This document shows positions 8,838-17,577 of a DNA stretch of 50,533 nucleotides, piece after piece. The position numbers and the translations under genes were made by a program. The notes under the pieces were generated by a model, which worked only from the letters and a program-made list of their open reading frames with translations, made no database searches and was not told the origin of the DNA. Position 1 is the first letter of the stretch, and each line of letters opens with the position of its first letter. The stretch comes from Planctomycetaceae bacterium (GTDB taxonomy: Bacteria; Planctomycetota; Planctomycetia; Pirellulales; Pirellulaceae): the NCBI GenBank assembly GCA_002726515.1, contig PBTE01000054.1, positions 1 to 50,533 on the forward strand, given 5' to 3'.

Positions 8838-9776
8838 TTCCAAGAGTTCCTCCCGCAGCAACGTCATTGAGCGCCCCGAACCAAGAGTCGGGCGGAGCTA
8901 TAATCCTTCACAGCGGACCGCAAGCCTGCATCCGCAGATGGCAATGTGATGACTTCGCTGCCCCGCTGCAAGTGCAATCAGCCAGCCTCATTGCACCAAC
9001 GTTTGCCCGACGGCCCGGTCGGAATTCCTTTGTTTTTCTGAACAATTTGCCGGCAGTAAGGACCGCTTCCGGTTGGCCCTGATCCGGGGATTCTTTTCAA
9101 ACCCCTTGCCCAAAGCTGCCTAGAACTCCCCACACAAAAGATTGTGATTTTTTTATTTACCTTTTGCAGGTGGTTTTTCCGCCTCCTGTACCCGGTTGTC
9201 GGCATTCAAAAACGAACGATTGTCAGTCGACAGCACGAGCAACGCCGGTCCGACCCGCACCCGTTTCCGCCAGTTCGTTCCTTCTGACTGACTTCTAATG
9301 CATCCCCCGGCATCACCCTCCCACCCACCTGGCATCACCACTGGCTAGCAGGCTAGCATGCCAGGTGCTGCCAAAGTCAGTTGGCTCCGCGTGTACTCGA
9401 TGCTCTACATCTCGAGTGCCAGTCCAACCTCTCAAGAGCGCAGCCAACCGCGCAAAGACTTCGGCCGGCAAAATCCCCCAAGCAGACAGACTGCTGTCAC
9501 GCCGCAGCAAGCGTCAGAGGCTGCGAAATCGGAAAGGTTGGCAGATCTTATTCAACTTGCACGACCGGTCCTTCCGATACTTTTGAGCAAGTGAGAGTTT
9601 CCCTGCCCACGTCGAGCGCGCATCCACCGGGTGCCGACAGGCGACAACTTCACGGACTGCGGAAACGAGTCGCTGTTGAAATCGCCCCGGAATGTTCGGC
9701 CGGGGATGATTGTTGCGTTTTCGGTAAATAGGTCGCACTGATCAAAATCAATTGTCGAACCTGGACTTGTAGAACC
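8838..9776. other. Gene-poor 0.94-kb interval
   Basis: No protein gene is supported; the short frames here overlap each other on both strands and lack domain or signal features. It contains a perfect inverted repeat at 9326-9367 and a T-rich tract near 9146-9180. The right end should hold the promoter of the beta-barrel gene, but no clear -35/-10 pair was recognised. Confidence 0.5.
9326..9367. repeat. 10-bp perfect inverted repeat with GCTAGC motifs in the loop
   Basis: CACCTGGCAT at 9326-9335 and ATGCCAGGTG at 9358-9367 are exact reverse complements with 22 bases between. The loop contains GGCTAGC twice, each holding the palindrome GCTAGC. No T-run follows on either side, so a plain terminator is unlikely. 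Function unknown. Confidence 0.45.
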
Positions 9777-11072
9777 ATGCTCCACGCCTCCGCTCGCCAA
9801 CATGTTGTTGTTACAATTCTGGCAGCATGTTTTACCCAGACTGTCTTGGGACAGCAGCAAATCTATCAGAATTCCACTCCCTCGCACCAGCGCACCAGCG
9901 CTTTCATTGATCCTTTAGAATTCAACCCGGACTTTCAAATATTCAAGCCTTTCGACGCGCATGAGTATTCTTACGGTAAGCAACCCCGGGTCCGAACAGG
10001 GTGGCATGCCGCGTTCGACCGTCTCTACCTGGCCGTGACCCGCCCTGCTACCGGTGGAACCCATGCCAGCATGCCCGTCGTAACGGAGGTTCGATTCATT
10101 CCTCCACCAGCCACACCGGTCATCGAAGAAGTCCCACTCGAAGACATCTATATCAGCCAACTGGCAGATACCAGAGATTTCGCCTACGCCAACCAATTTG
10201 ACATCGGGCACATGAACGAGGCTGGTCACGGTTGGTTCGTGTCCTTTATCGATACGGGAAGTCCCAACGCTTTTGCCGATTTCCACCCTGCAGCAATAAT
10301 TTATTACGAAGAGGAAGACGACGACGATACAGCTGAACCTCTCGATGATGAAGAACAACCACCTCAGTTCTCAGACGCAAGTGGTACGGAGGTCGGAAAA
10401 GTTAACCCCATGAGAATTTCTCTCAACGACTGCGACTACTGGGGAGTCGAAGTCAACCGGTCATTCCGCCTGCAACCTATCAACGACCACCTCATCCTTG
10501 AACCCTTTCTCGGTCTCAAATACGCCAACTTCAAAGACTACTCGACAGCAGACCTATTTGACCGCAGCGTCTACCTACTTCCTGACGCCAGCCAGGCTGG
10601 CGAAGGGGATTCGATGCTTGAAGTCGTCGAAGACCGCTACGCGTTTTATCACTCGATGGTCATCAACGAAATGTTTGGACCACAACTTGGATTCAGAGCA
10701 CATTATCGAAATCGGCGCTGGATCATCTCGACCGAGGCACGTGCTTTTGTGATGCACAACTGGCAATTCTTCACTCGTCACGGACGCACTGACATGATGA
10801 TGATCGACGAAGAAGAAGAAGACACCCAGGAAGATGGTGGCATAGAAATTACCGAACGAACAAACATGCACGACGAATTCGACCTGAACGAGCTTGTTAC
10901 GGGAGGAGAACTACGGGTTCAGGTTGCCTACGAACTCACGCGGGACTTCGCCATCCGTGCCGGCATCGACGTCAAACAATTTGGACGTGGCATTGCTCGA
11001 GGATTTGACGCAGAAAACAACGAGCACGTGTTTATGATCGGAGCAACGTTCGGTGTGACGCTTAATCGCTGA
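9777..11072 (+). CDS. Putative outer-membrane beta-barrel protein with acidic loops
   Basis: 431-residue protein with a signal peptide ending near VLG/QQQ (residue 25). The pattern GWHAAFDRLYLAVTRP near residue 75, alternating aromatic/hydrophobic strands and the C-terminal FAIRAGIDVKQFGRG...HVFMIGATFGVTLNR, which ends in a strand-like segment, suggest a planctomycete barrel protein of the BBP7 kind. Two strongly acidic stretches, EEEDDDDTAEPLDDEEQ near residue 180 and MIDEEEEDTQEDGG near residue 342, would be exposed loops and could bind divalent cations. No catalytic motif is seen. A barrel is inference from sequence pattern. Confidence 0.65.
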   Translation: MLHASARQHVVVTILAACFTQTVLGQQQIYQNSTPSHQRTSAFIDPLEFNPDFQIFKPFDAHEYSYGKQPRVRTGWHAAFDRLYLAVTRPATGGTHASMPVVTEVRFIPPPATPVIEEVPLEDIYISQLADTRDFAYANQFDIGHMNEAGHGWFVSFIDTGSPNAFADFHPAAIIYYEEEDDDDTAEPLDDEEQPPQFSDASGTEVGKVNPMRISLNDCDYWGVEVNRSFRLQPINDHLILEPFLGLKYANFKDYSTADLFDRSVYLLPDASQAGEGDSMLEVVEDRYAFYHSMVINEMFGPQLGFRAHYRNRRWIISTEARAFVMHNWQFFTRHGRTDMMMIDEEEEDTQEDGGIEITERTNMHDEFDLNELVTGGELRVQVAYELTRDFAIRAGIDVKQFGRGIARGFDAENNEHVFMIGATFGVTLNR

Positions 11073-11214
11073 ACAAGCTCCGCTGAACAAGCTCTTCTCG
11101 AATCCGGAGCAGATGGCTGGCCGATTCTGTGCCGACGAACCAAAAGACCGCTAGCGGGACCTGCCCGAAACTTTGTCAGGCGGCTTTCAGAGAAACTCTC
11201 CGAGCCCGGGGCGC

Positions 11215-11397
11215 CTAGCGACCCGTCGCTACGAGTTCTCGAAGTTCATCCAATTCGCAGCCCAATCGGTGCTTGAGCGGGCTTTCGGGCCGTAGCTGAT
11301 CGAGCAAATCCTCGGCCTTCTCGAATTCCCCTTCTCCGAACCCAACCGTATCAAACAACTTCCTGAATCCCCGTTCCACAGACTGTTCAGTAAGCAA
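11215..11397 (-). CDS. Small hypothetical protein (60 aa) downstream of the lipid synthase gene
   Basis: Encodes 60 residues starting from TTG at 11397. AAGAGGG at 11405-11411 lies 7 bases upstream, a good ribosome binding site. The sequence is acidic and helical with regular heptad-like leucines (FDTVGFGEGEFEKAEDLLDQLRPESPLKHRLGCELDELREL), more protein-like than the overlapping frames. It lies 91 bases after the acyl-AMP ligase fusion gene on the same strand, so it may be part of that operon. No family was recognised; a small helical partner protein is a guess. Confidence 0.55.
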   Translation of the reverse strand: MLTEQSVERGFRKLFDTVGFGEGEFEKAEDLLDQLRPESPLKHRLGCELDELRELVATGR

Positions 11398-11488
11398 GTT
11401 GTCGCCCTCTTAGAAAATAAGACAATTTGATTCACCACGCCACCAGTTTCATTCTAAAGCCCTGCCCCACAGTTGCAAGAGCAAAATT

Positions 11489-14400
11489 TCAATGCCGCTC
11501 GTCCGCCCGCTCCCCACGTGACAACTCTTCCGATAGCACTTCAATCGTTTTCTCCAACTGCTGGACATCGTGGCTGGCCGTCACGAAAAATCGCAGGCGA
11601 GCTGCTGACTCCGCCACGGCAGGAAAAAGGATGGGCCGGACGTTCACACCGCGCTGGAACATCTGATGTGCAACCAACAGGCAGCGGCGCGAGTTGCCAA
11701 GGATAACTGGTATGACCGGGGTTTTTTCGCTGCTGCCGGTGTCAAAGTTTCGTTCCCGGGCCTTGCGGAGAAAAAAGCTGGCGTTGGCCTGACAAAGTCG
11801 CACCCGTTCGGGCTGAGACTCCAGCACTTCCAACGAGGCCAGGGCCGCCGCCGCCGCCGGAGGAGCCACCCCCACACTGAAGACAAAACCGGGTGCTGTG
11901 TATTTCAAATACTCGACCAGTTCCCGATCACCTGCAATGTAACCCCCGCAACTCCCCAGGGCCTTGCTCAACGTTCCCATCCAGATATCTACCGAGCGGG
12001 GCGCAATTCCAAAATGCTCTGCCAGTCCCCTTCCTGTCGCCCCCATCGTTCCCAGGGAGTGTGCTTCGTCCACCATCAGCAGCGCCCGGTGACGCTCCTT
12101 TAATTGGACGAAACTCGGCAGGTCGGGCACATCGCCATCCATACTGTACACGCCTTCGATCACTACGAGCACGCGCCGATACTCATCGCGTGTATCCCGC
12201 AAAACCCGCTCGGCGGCCTGCCAGTCATTATGAGCAAAACAACGTCGCTGCGCACCGGACAGCTGAGCGCCCTGTAAAACACTGTTGTGAGCCAGTTCGT
12301 CGTGAAGAATCAAATCCTGTGGTCCGAACAGATGCCCGATCGTGGTTTCGTTCGTTGCATGTCCGCTGACAAACACAAGGGAAGCTTCGGTTCCCAGGAA
12401 ACGCGCAAGCTTTTCTTCGAGTTGCCGGTGAACGGGCAGTTCACCCGCTACGATCCGACTTGCCGATGCGCTTGTGCCATACTGATCAATCGCTGCTTTC
12501 GCAGCAGTATTGACTGCCGGGTCCCCTGACATCGCCAGATAATTGTAGTTTGAGAAATCGATCACCTCCCGACCATCGACCACCCGCTGGCTGCCGGCAA
12601 CTCCCTCGGAAATACCAAAGTAAGGGTTCGGCAAACCGTCTTCTTTCAGTTGTCGAAACGAGGATTTCAACTGCACCACTTCGGTGAACGATTCCCAACG
12701 CGACCCGGGACTCTCGGACGTGTCACTTCCGACCTGCAAAGCGTGCGACAAGAAAAGATCGTCCCGCATCCCCTGCACCGTGAGGAGGAGTTCTCCCACC
12801 GTTTCCAAACCGACAAAATATTGAGCAGGTAGTTTGACCCTCAGCTGGCGCTCCAACCTGGCTACCAACTCAACTCGTTCCAACGAGTCGAGACCTAAGT
12901 CGTGGAATTTCGTGTTCCAATCCAACCCGTCGGCGGGGTCACGAGCCACGTCAGCTAAAGCCCGGCGCAATGCCTGCAAAACAAAAGGATCAATGCCCCT
13001 GAATTTCAGATCATCCCCTTCGTGCCGACGTTTGTTGGCCGCATCCACAGCGGCGCGGCCCGCCCGATGAATTTGCCCTGGCCGCCCGGCCCGATTCCGT
13101 TCCCAGCGGGAAATGGCTGGCAGATTCTCGTCCAGATACGCCTGCCTGCATTTCAATCGCTGCAACTTCCCGCTTGACGTCTTGGGAATTGCGCCGCGCC
13201 GAACCAGCAAAATTTCTTCCGGAACCAGTTCGTGACAGAGAATCACCTGCTTTCTGATTTCCCGGATCAACGCCTGAGTTTGACCAGCGTGCGTCCGTGC
13301 CAGTTCACACACAAGCACCAGTTGCTCGACTCCGTCAAACTCACAACCAAATGCCACCACACCGCCGACGACCGCTCCGCAAACGGTTGAAGTGATGGTC
13401 CTTTCAATGTCGTGTGGGTAACGATTCATGCCGCGGAGAATGATCAAATCCTTCATGCGACCCGTGACGTAAAGTTCTCCGTCCAGAAGAAACCCCAAGT
13501 CTCCCGTCCTCAAGTAGGTGGTGCTCGCATCGCTGGGAATCCTGGCTCGGAAAGTAGTTTCCGTCTCCTCCGGTTTTCTCCAATACCCCTGACCCACGCT
13601 TGCACTCCGGACCCAGATTTCGCCGACCTGGCCGGCGGGTAGGGGAATTCGTTCCGTCGGCTCGACAATCTGGATGTGGACACCCGTGCGGGCCACTCCG
13701 CTTCCAGTAACTTTCATCGCACCCGGTTGACGGGCGTCCGATCGTTTTGCTCTCTTTGCCGACAGTTCTCTCCGGTCAAAGTAACCGACCTGAGGGGATT
13801 TCGATTTATTGCCGCCGGTAACCAGTAATGTTGATTCAGCCAACCCGTAGCAGGAAAGGAAATTTTCGGATTGAAAACCATACGGTGCAAATTTCCTGGC
13901 GAACGACTCGAGTGTTTCAGCCCGGATCGGTTCGGCTCCGTTGTAAGCGATCTCCCAGCGGCTCAAGTCAAGCCCTGTACATTGTTCAGGCTGGATTCTC
14001 TCCACACACAAATCATAGGCAAAGTTGGGACCACCACTGACCGTCACCCCATGCCGGTCGATGGCCTCTAACCAACGAACCGGCTTCTGCAGGAACGCCA
14101 GCGGCGGCATGAGAATGCTGGGCCGGCCGATGTAAGCAGGCTTCAAGATTCCTCCCACCAACCCCATGTCGTGGTAGGTGGGACACCAACTGAGCCCCAC
14201 GCCTGCGTCACCAACGTCAAATGTTTTCGCAATGAGCCGGCTGTTGTGCATCAGGTTCCGATGAGACAACATGACACCTCGCGGGTCTCCCGTGGAACCC
14301 GACGTGTATTGAATGATCGCTGTCTGATCATCCGCCCAGGGACCTTGGGGTCCTGCAAGGGCGCGACTCTCCCGCCAGCCTTCGGTCGCCAGGGGCCGAA

Positions 14401-14866
14401 CCCCTCTCAGACGATCTGACAATTGGCAACGAGTTTCCCAGTCACTGGCTAACGAGCTGACCGTCAGGACACATCCGGCAGCGCAATCGTGTGCAATTGC
14501 TTCCAGCCGCTGATCAATCCGCCCCGAACGTGGTGGATAAACAGGTACCGCCACCACGTTGGCATAAAAGCACCCGTACAGTGCTGTCACAAATTCCAAT
14601 CCGGGCGGAAACGCTAGCAGGACGGTCTGGCCGGCAAGCTGGCGCTGCTGCAATTGTACTGCGATGGCTTGAGCCCGCTGGTCGAGCTGCTGGTAGCTGA
14701 GTCGCTCTAATTCACGCTCCCCGTCGTCCAGGCAAAACGCAGTGGCGTGAGGTTGCACCCGGCTCCAGAAACGCAGCCGGTCCACCAGATTCGTCTCCGG
14801 AGGCACCAGCGTGTCACTAGGATGTGAATGAATTGGGGTAGCTGTTGCGGAATCCCTGACCACCAT
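11489..14866 (-). CDS. Fatty acyl-AMP ligase / acyl carrier / alpha-oxoamine synthase fusion
   Basis: About 1125 residues with three domains. Residues 20-580: fatty acyl-AMP ligase, with YTSGSTGDPRG near 189, GGPNFAYDLC typical of FAALs, YGLAESTLL, and PKTSSGKLQR carrying the C-terminal Lys. Residues 625-720: carrier domain with LGLDSLERVEL, whose Ser (near 658) should take phosphopantetheine. Residues 745-1110: PLP-dependent alpha-oxoamine synthase with SNYNYLAMSGDP, ASRIVAGELPVHRQLE, VDEAHSLGTMGATGRG and LSKALGSCGG, the Lys (near 966) binding PLP. The predicted reaction loads a fatty acid on the carrier and condenses it with an amino acid with loss of CO2, giving an alpha-amino ketone as in serine palmitoyltransferase. 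The amino acid is unknown. The ATG at 14866 is my choice; the frame extends to 14935. Confidence 0.9.
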   Translation of the reverse strand: MVVRDSATATPIHSHPSDTLVPPETNLVDRLRFWSRVQPHATAFCLDDGERELERLSYQQLDQRAQAIAVQLQQRQLAGQTVLLAFPPGLEFVTALYGCFYANVVAVPVYPPRSGRIDQRLEAIAHDCAAGCVLTVSSLASDWETRCQLSDRLRGVRPLATEGWRESRALAGPQGPWADDQTAIIQYTSGSTGDPRGVMLSHRNLMHNSRLIAKTFDVGDAGVGLSWCPTYHDMGLVGGILKPAYIGRPSILMPPLAFLQKPVRWLEAIDRHGVTVSGGPNFAYDLCVERIQPEQCTGLDLSRWEIAYNGAEPIRAETLESFARKFAPYGFQSENFLSCYGLAESTLLVTGGNKSKSPQVGYFDRRELSAKRAKRSDARQPGAMKVTGSGVARTGVHIQIVEPTERIPLPAGQVGEIWVRSASVGQGYWRKPEETETTFRARIPSDASTTYLRTGDLGFLLDGELYVTGRMKDLIILRGMNRYPHDIERTITSTVCGAVVGGVVAFGCEFDGVEQLVLVCELARTHAGQTQALIREIRKQVILCHELVPEEILLVRRGAIPKTSSGKLQRLKCRQAYLDENLPAISRWERNRAGRPGQIHRAGRAAVDAANKRRHEGDDLKFRGIDPFVLQALRRALADVARDPADGLDWNTKFHDLGLDSLERVELVARLERQLRVKLPAQYFVGLETVGELLLTVQGMRDDLFLSHALQVGSDTSESPGSRWESFTEVVQLKSSFRQLKEDGLPNPYFGISEGVAGSQRVVDGREVIDFSNYNYLAMSGDPAVNTAAKAAIDQYGTSASASRIVAGELPVHRQLEEKLARFLGTEASLVFVSGHATNETTIGHLFGPQDLILHDELAHNSVLQGAQLSGAQRRCFAHNDWQAAERVLRDTRDEYRRVLVVIEGVYSMDGDVPDLPSFVQLKERHRALLMVDEAHSLGTMGATGRGLAEHFGIAPRSVDIWMGTLSKALGSCGGYIAGDRELVEYLKYTAPGFVFSVGVAPPAAAAALASLEVLESQPERVRLCQANASFFLRKARERNFDTGSSEKTPVIPVILGNSRRCLLVAHQMFQRGVNVRPILFPAVAESAARLRFFVTASHDVQQLEKTIEVLSEELSRGERADERH

Positions 14867-15477
14867 GATCTCACTGAAAGCCTGAACGGAAGAAGTCGAA
14901 AAGTACCTATTACAGCTTCGGCCAAGTGACAGCAAGTTGACTTGGAAAATGTCAGACTTGACAATGCTCGAGGTACCGCCAGATCAGGCGTCAAAACTTC
15001 GCCAGAAGCTGCAATTGTCAGACCTTCCCAGCCGTCGCTGGATCTCAGACAACCAAACCGGACAAAGTCCCGTTTCGAGTGACCGTCTCCGCCAGACCAT
15101 GTGCAGACCTTTCAGGGCTGGATCCCAGCTGCGGTCAGATTACCGCGGGGGGGAAGTCCGGTACAAAAATCGTGGCTCTTCCCGGGGCTCCCCACTCAAA
15201 ATCTCCGCCAAGAGCAAAAACAAGGGGCTGAACACAGACTCGTGATTCAAGAGACAATGGACTATCATCAAGCGTACCAGACACCTTGAGACCTTCCGGG
15301 CCGGGGGCCTCATTCAGGAGACGGGCTCAAATCACACGAATTCCTCAGCAGCAAGCACCTGGTGTCGGTTGCTGCGATCGACAGAAATGAAACCCTCCAA
15401 CAACAGCGATGCCCCCCGGAGGCATACGGTCGATTCCATCATCCGCCAGAAAAAAACGAAGGGAAGAGTCGCTGGCT
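14867..15477. other. Divergent intergenic region with repeated TGTCAGAC
   Basis: About 600 bases between two divergent PLP-enzyme genes. TGTCAGAC occurs at 14950-14957 and 15016-15023; the first overlaps the small inverted repeat TGTCA/TGACA at 14950-14963. These could be sites for a regulator of the lipid synthase gene. No gene is supported, although short frames exist. Confidence 0.35.
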
Positions 15478-16683
15478 ATGAACATTTATCGCGATCTTGA
15501 TGTCGATCCCATCATCAATGCGTGTGGCGCCGTCACCCGCCTGGGCGGGGCTCCCATGCCAGGCACGGTCCTGGACGCTTTCTGTGAAGCTGCACACGGA
15601 TGGGTTCCGCTCGACCAACTCCAAGCTGCGGCCTCTCGAAAAATCGCCGCCGCCACGGGAACCGAGGCAGGCCTGGTGACGTCGGGGTCGGCGGGTGCCT
15701 CGACGCTCGGAACCGCCGCGATTCTTGCCGGACACGATCTGGGACGGATGGAACGGCTACCTCAGTGTGCCGGCTTCCCCCACGAAATAATCATTGCCAG
15801 GGAACAGCGTAGCGGGTATGACCACGCAATCCGGGCTACCGGTGCCAAACTCGTGGAGGTCGGTTTCAATGAAATCGTTTCCAACGCGGGAGCTCGCCGC
15901 ACCGAAACCTGGGAATACGAGGCCGCCGTAACCGGGGAGACCGCTGGCATCGCCTATGTGTACTCGGAAACTTCCCAGCCGAGTTTGGAGTCGGTCATTG
16001 CCATGGCCCACCGTCGAAAACTTCCCGTCCTGGTAGACGCGGCGGGCGAGTTGCCGCCCAAGAAAAATCTCGCAGCAATTGCCGGACTGGGAGCGGATCT
16101 CGTTACTTTCAGCGGGGGAAAAGCGATTCGGGGCCCGCAATCCACCGGCATCCTGTGCGGACGCCGTGAACTTATTTCGTCCGCCGCGCTCCAGATGCTC
16201 GACATGGACGATCACTTCGAACTCTGGGACCCGCCTCCCGACCTGATCGATCGCTCCCAACTCGTCGGACATCCGCGTCATGGGATCGGCCGTTCTCTCA
16301 AAGTTTCCAAGGAGGAAATTATCGCGTTACTGACGGCCCTCGCCAAGTTCTCCTCGGACGGGTACGCGGAAGAACGTGAACAGGCCTATTCCATGCTGCA
16401 GACGATTCAAAATATCCTGTCAGAAGCACCGGTCGAATGTCGCCTTATCGACTTTCCGGACCAGGAACGCTGGCCGCTTCTGGAAGTGACACTCAGCCCC
16501 GCTCTTGCCCCTCACGCGTTGGACATGTGTCGCTCCCTGAGAGATGGAAAACCTCCGATCTACGTGGACCACACCCGAGTCCAGGAAGGGATCATGGGCA
16601 TCAACCCCCTCTGCCTGGATGCCACCCAGGCAGAAACGCTTGGCAGTCGATTTCTGGAGGAACTGCATACCCTGAAATCCTGA
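15478..16683 (+). CDS. SelA-like PLP-dependent enzyme (aminotransferase class V fold)
   Basis: 401-residue PLP enzyme of the SelA/D-glucosaminate-6-phosphate ammonia-lyase (DgaE) group. Seen: YRDLDVDPIINACGAVTRLGG at the start, TSGSAGASTLGTAAIL for phosphate binding, VLVDAAGELPP with the PLP-contact Asp, and FSGGKAIRGPQSTGIL with the Schiff-base Lys near residue 217. True SelA is about 60 residues longer and has an N-terminal tRNA-binding part, both missing here, so selenocysteine synthesis is not favoured even though a tRNA-Sec gene is 8 kb away. The ATG at 15478 is chosen because it gives the family start; GAAGGGAAGAG lies just upstream. Substrate unknown, possibly an amino-sugar acid. Confidence 0.8.
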   Translation: MNIYRDLDVDPIINACGAVTRLGGAPMPGTVLDAFCEAAHGWVPLDQLQAAASRKIAAATGTEAGLVTSGSAGASTLGTAAILAGHDLGRMERLPQCAGFPHEIIIAREQRSGYDHAIRATGAKLVEVGFNEIVSNAGARRTETWEYEAAVTGETAGIAYVYSETSQPSLESVIAMAHRRKLPVLVDAAGELPPKKNLAAIAGLGADLVTFSGGKAIRGPQSTGILCGRRELISSAALQMLDMDDHFELWDPPPDLIDRSQLVGHPRHGIGRSLKVSKEEIIALLTALAKFSSDGYAEEREQAYSMLQTIQNILSEAPVECRLIDFPDQERWPLLEVTLSPALAPHALDMCRSLRDGKPPIYVDHTRVQEGIMGINPLCLDATQAETLGSRFLEELHTLKS

Positions 16684-16893
16684 GGGGATTCATGTGCTCC
16701 CTCAGTTTTCCTCCGATCGCCCCGTTCAATCATCACCGCAAATCGCCAAGAAGGACGAAGTCCTGACGGTAAGCCAACGGCAACAGGGCATTAACGAGCC
16801 GGGTTACCCGCCCCAGCAGCGACAAGGTAAAGCACAAAATCCGCCGGCAGCACACACCAGGCGCCTGGCGACAACATTGAACCCAACAAGAAA

Positions 16894-17544
16894 ATGCAAC
16901 CAACAGTCCATGACGCAGTGCGACCGGCACCTCAACCCGACCCATGGATGGCACGGCACGAACTGTTGAACCAGCGTGTGCTGGAGGGAAACGTGGACCT
17001 TGTCTTTATCGGAGATTCGATTACCCAGGGCTGGGAGGGTGCTGGAAAACAAGTCTGGGATAAATACTACGAAAAAAGAAATGCAGTGAATCTCGGAATC
17101 AACGGCGACCGCACCCAACATGTGATCTGGCGCCTGGACCACGGGAACCTGAGCGGAATCCGTCCCAAACTGGCCGTGGTCATGATCGGCACCAACAATT
17201 CCATCTGCGACAGTTCAACGCAGATTGCCGACGGGGTCCGGACAATTGTGAACCGCATCAAGACCGCAACCCCACAGACAACAACCCTGATTCTGGCAAT
17301 TTTTCCGCGTGGCCGGGACGCCAGCGATGACCGTCGTCAGATTAACGAGGAGGCCAACCGGAAAATCGCCGAGTTGGCGGATGAAAAACAGGTTCATTAC
17401 CTGGACATCGGAGACGAGTTTCTTGCTGAAGATAAAACCCTCTCTCCCGAAATCATGCCCGACCTGCTGCACTTGAGTGCGGAAGGCTATCGCATCTGGG
17501 CCTTGTCGATTGAGTCGAGCCTCAAGAGATTCATGGGAGACTAG
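16894..17544 (+). CDS. SGNH/GDSL-family hydrolase (PAF-acetylhydrolase-like)
   Basis: 216-residue esterase/lipase of the SGNH fold. All four blocks are visible: GDSITQGW with the catalytic Ser near residue 42 (block I), the Gly of GINGD (block II), the Asn of GTNN (block III), and DLLHLSAEGY with the catalytic Asp and His (block V). The overall pattern resembles the PAF-acetylhydrolase catalytic subunits and planctomycete sugar esterases. No signal peptide is seen, so it is probably cytoplasmic. It is followed after 33 bases by an alpha/beta hydrolase, probably in one operon. Substrate (acetylated sugar or lipid) unknown. Confidence 0.9.
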   Translation: MQPTVHDAVRPAPQPDPWMARHELLNQRVLEGNVDLVFIGDSITQGWEGAGKQVWDKYYEKRNAVNLGINGDRTQHVIWRLDHGNLSGIRPKLAVVMIGTNNSICDSSTQIADGVRTIVNRIKTATPQTTTLILAIFPRGRDASDDRRQINEEANRKIAELADEKQVHYLDIGDEFLAEDKTLSPEIMPDLLHLSAEGYRIWALSIESSLKRFMGD

Positions 17545-17577
17545 TTCCACCAACCGCCCAGCCGAGGAACTCACGCC

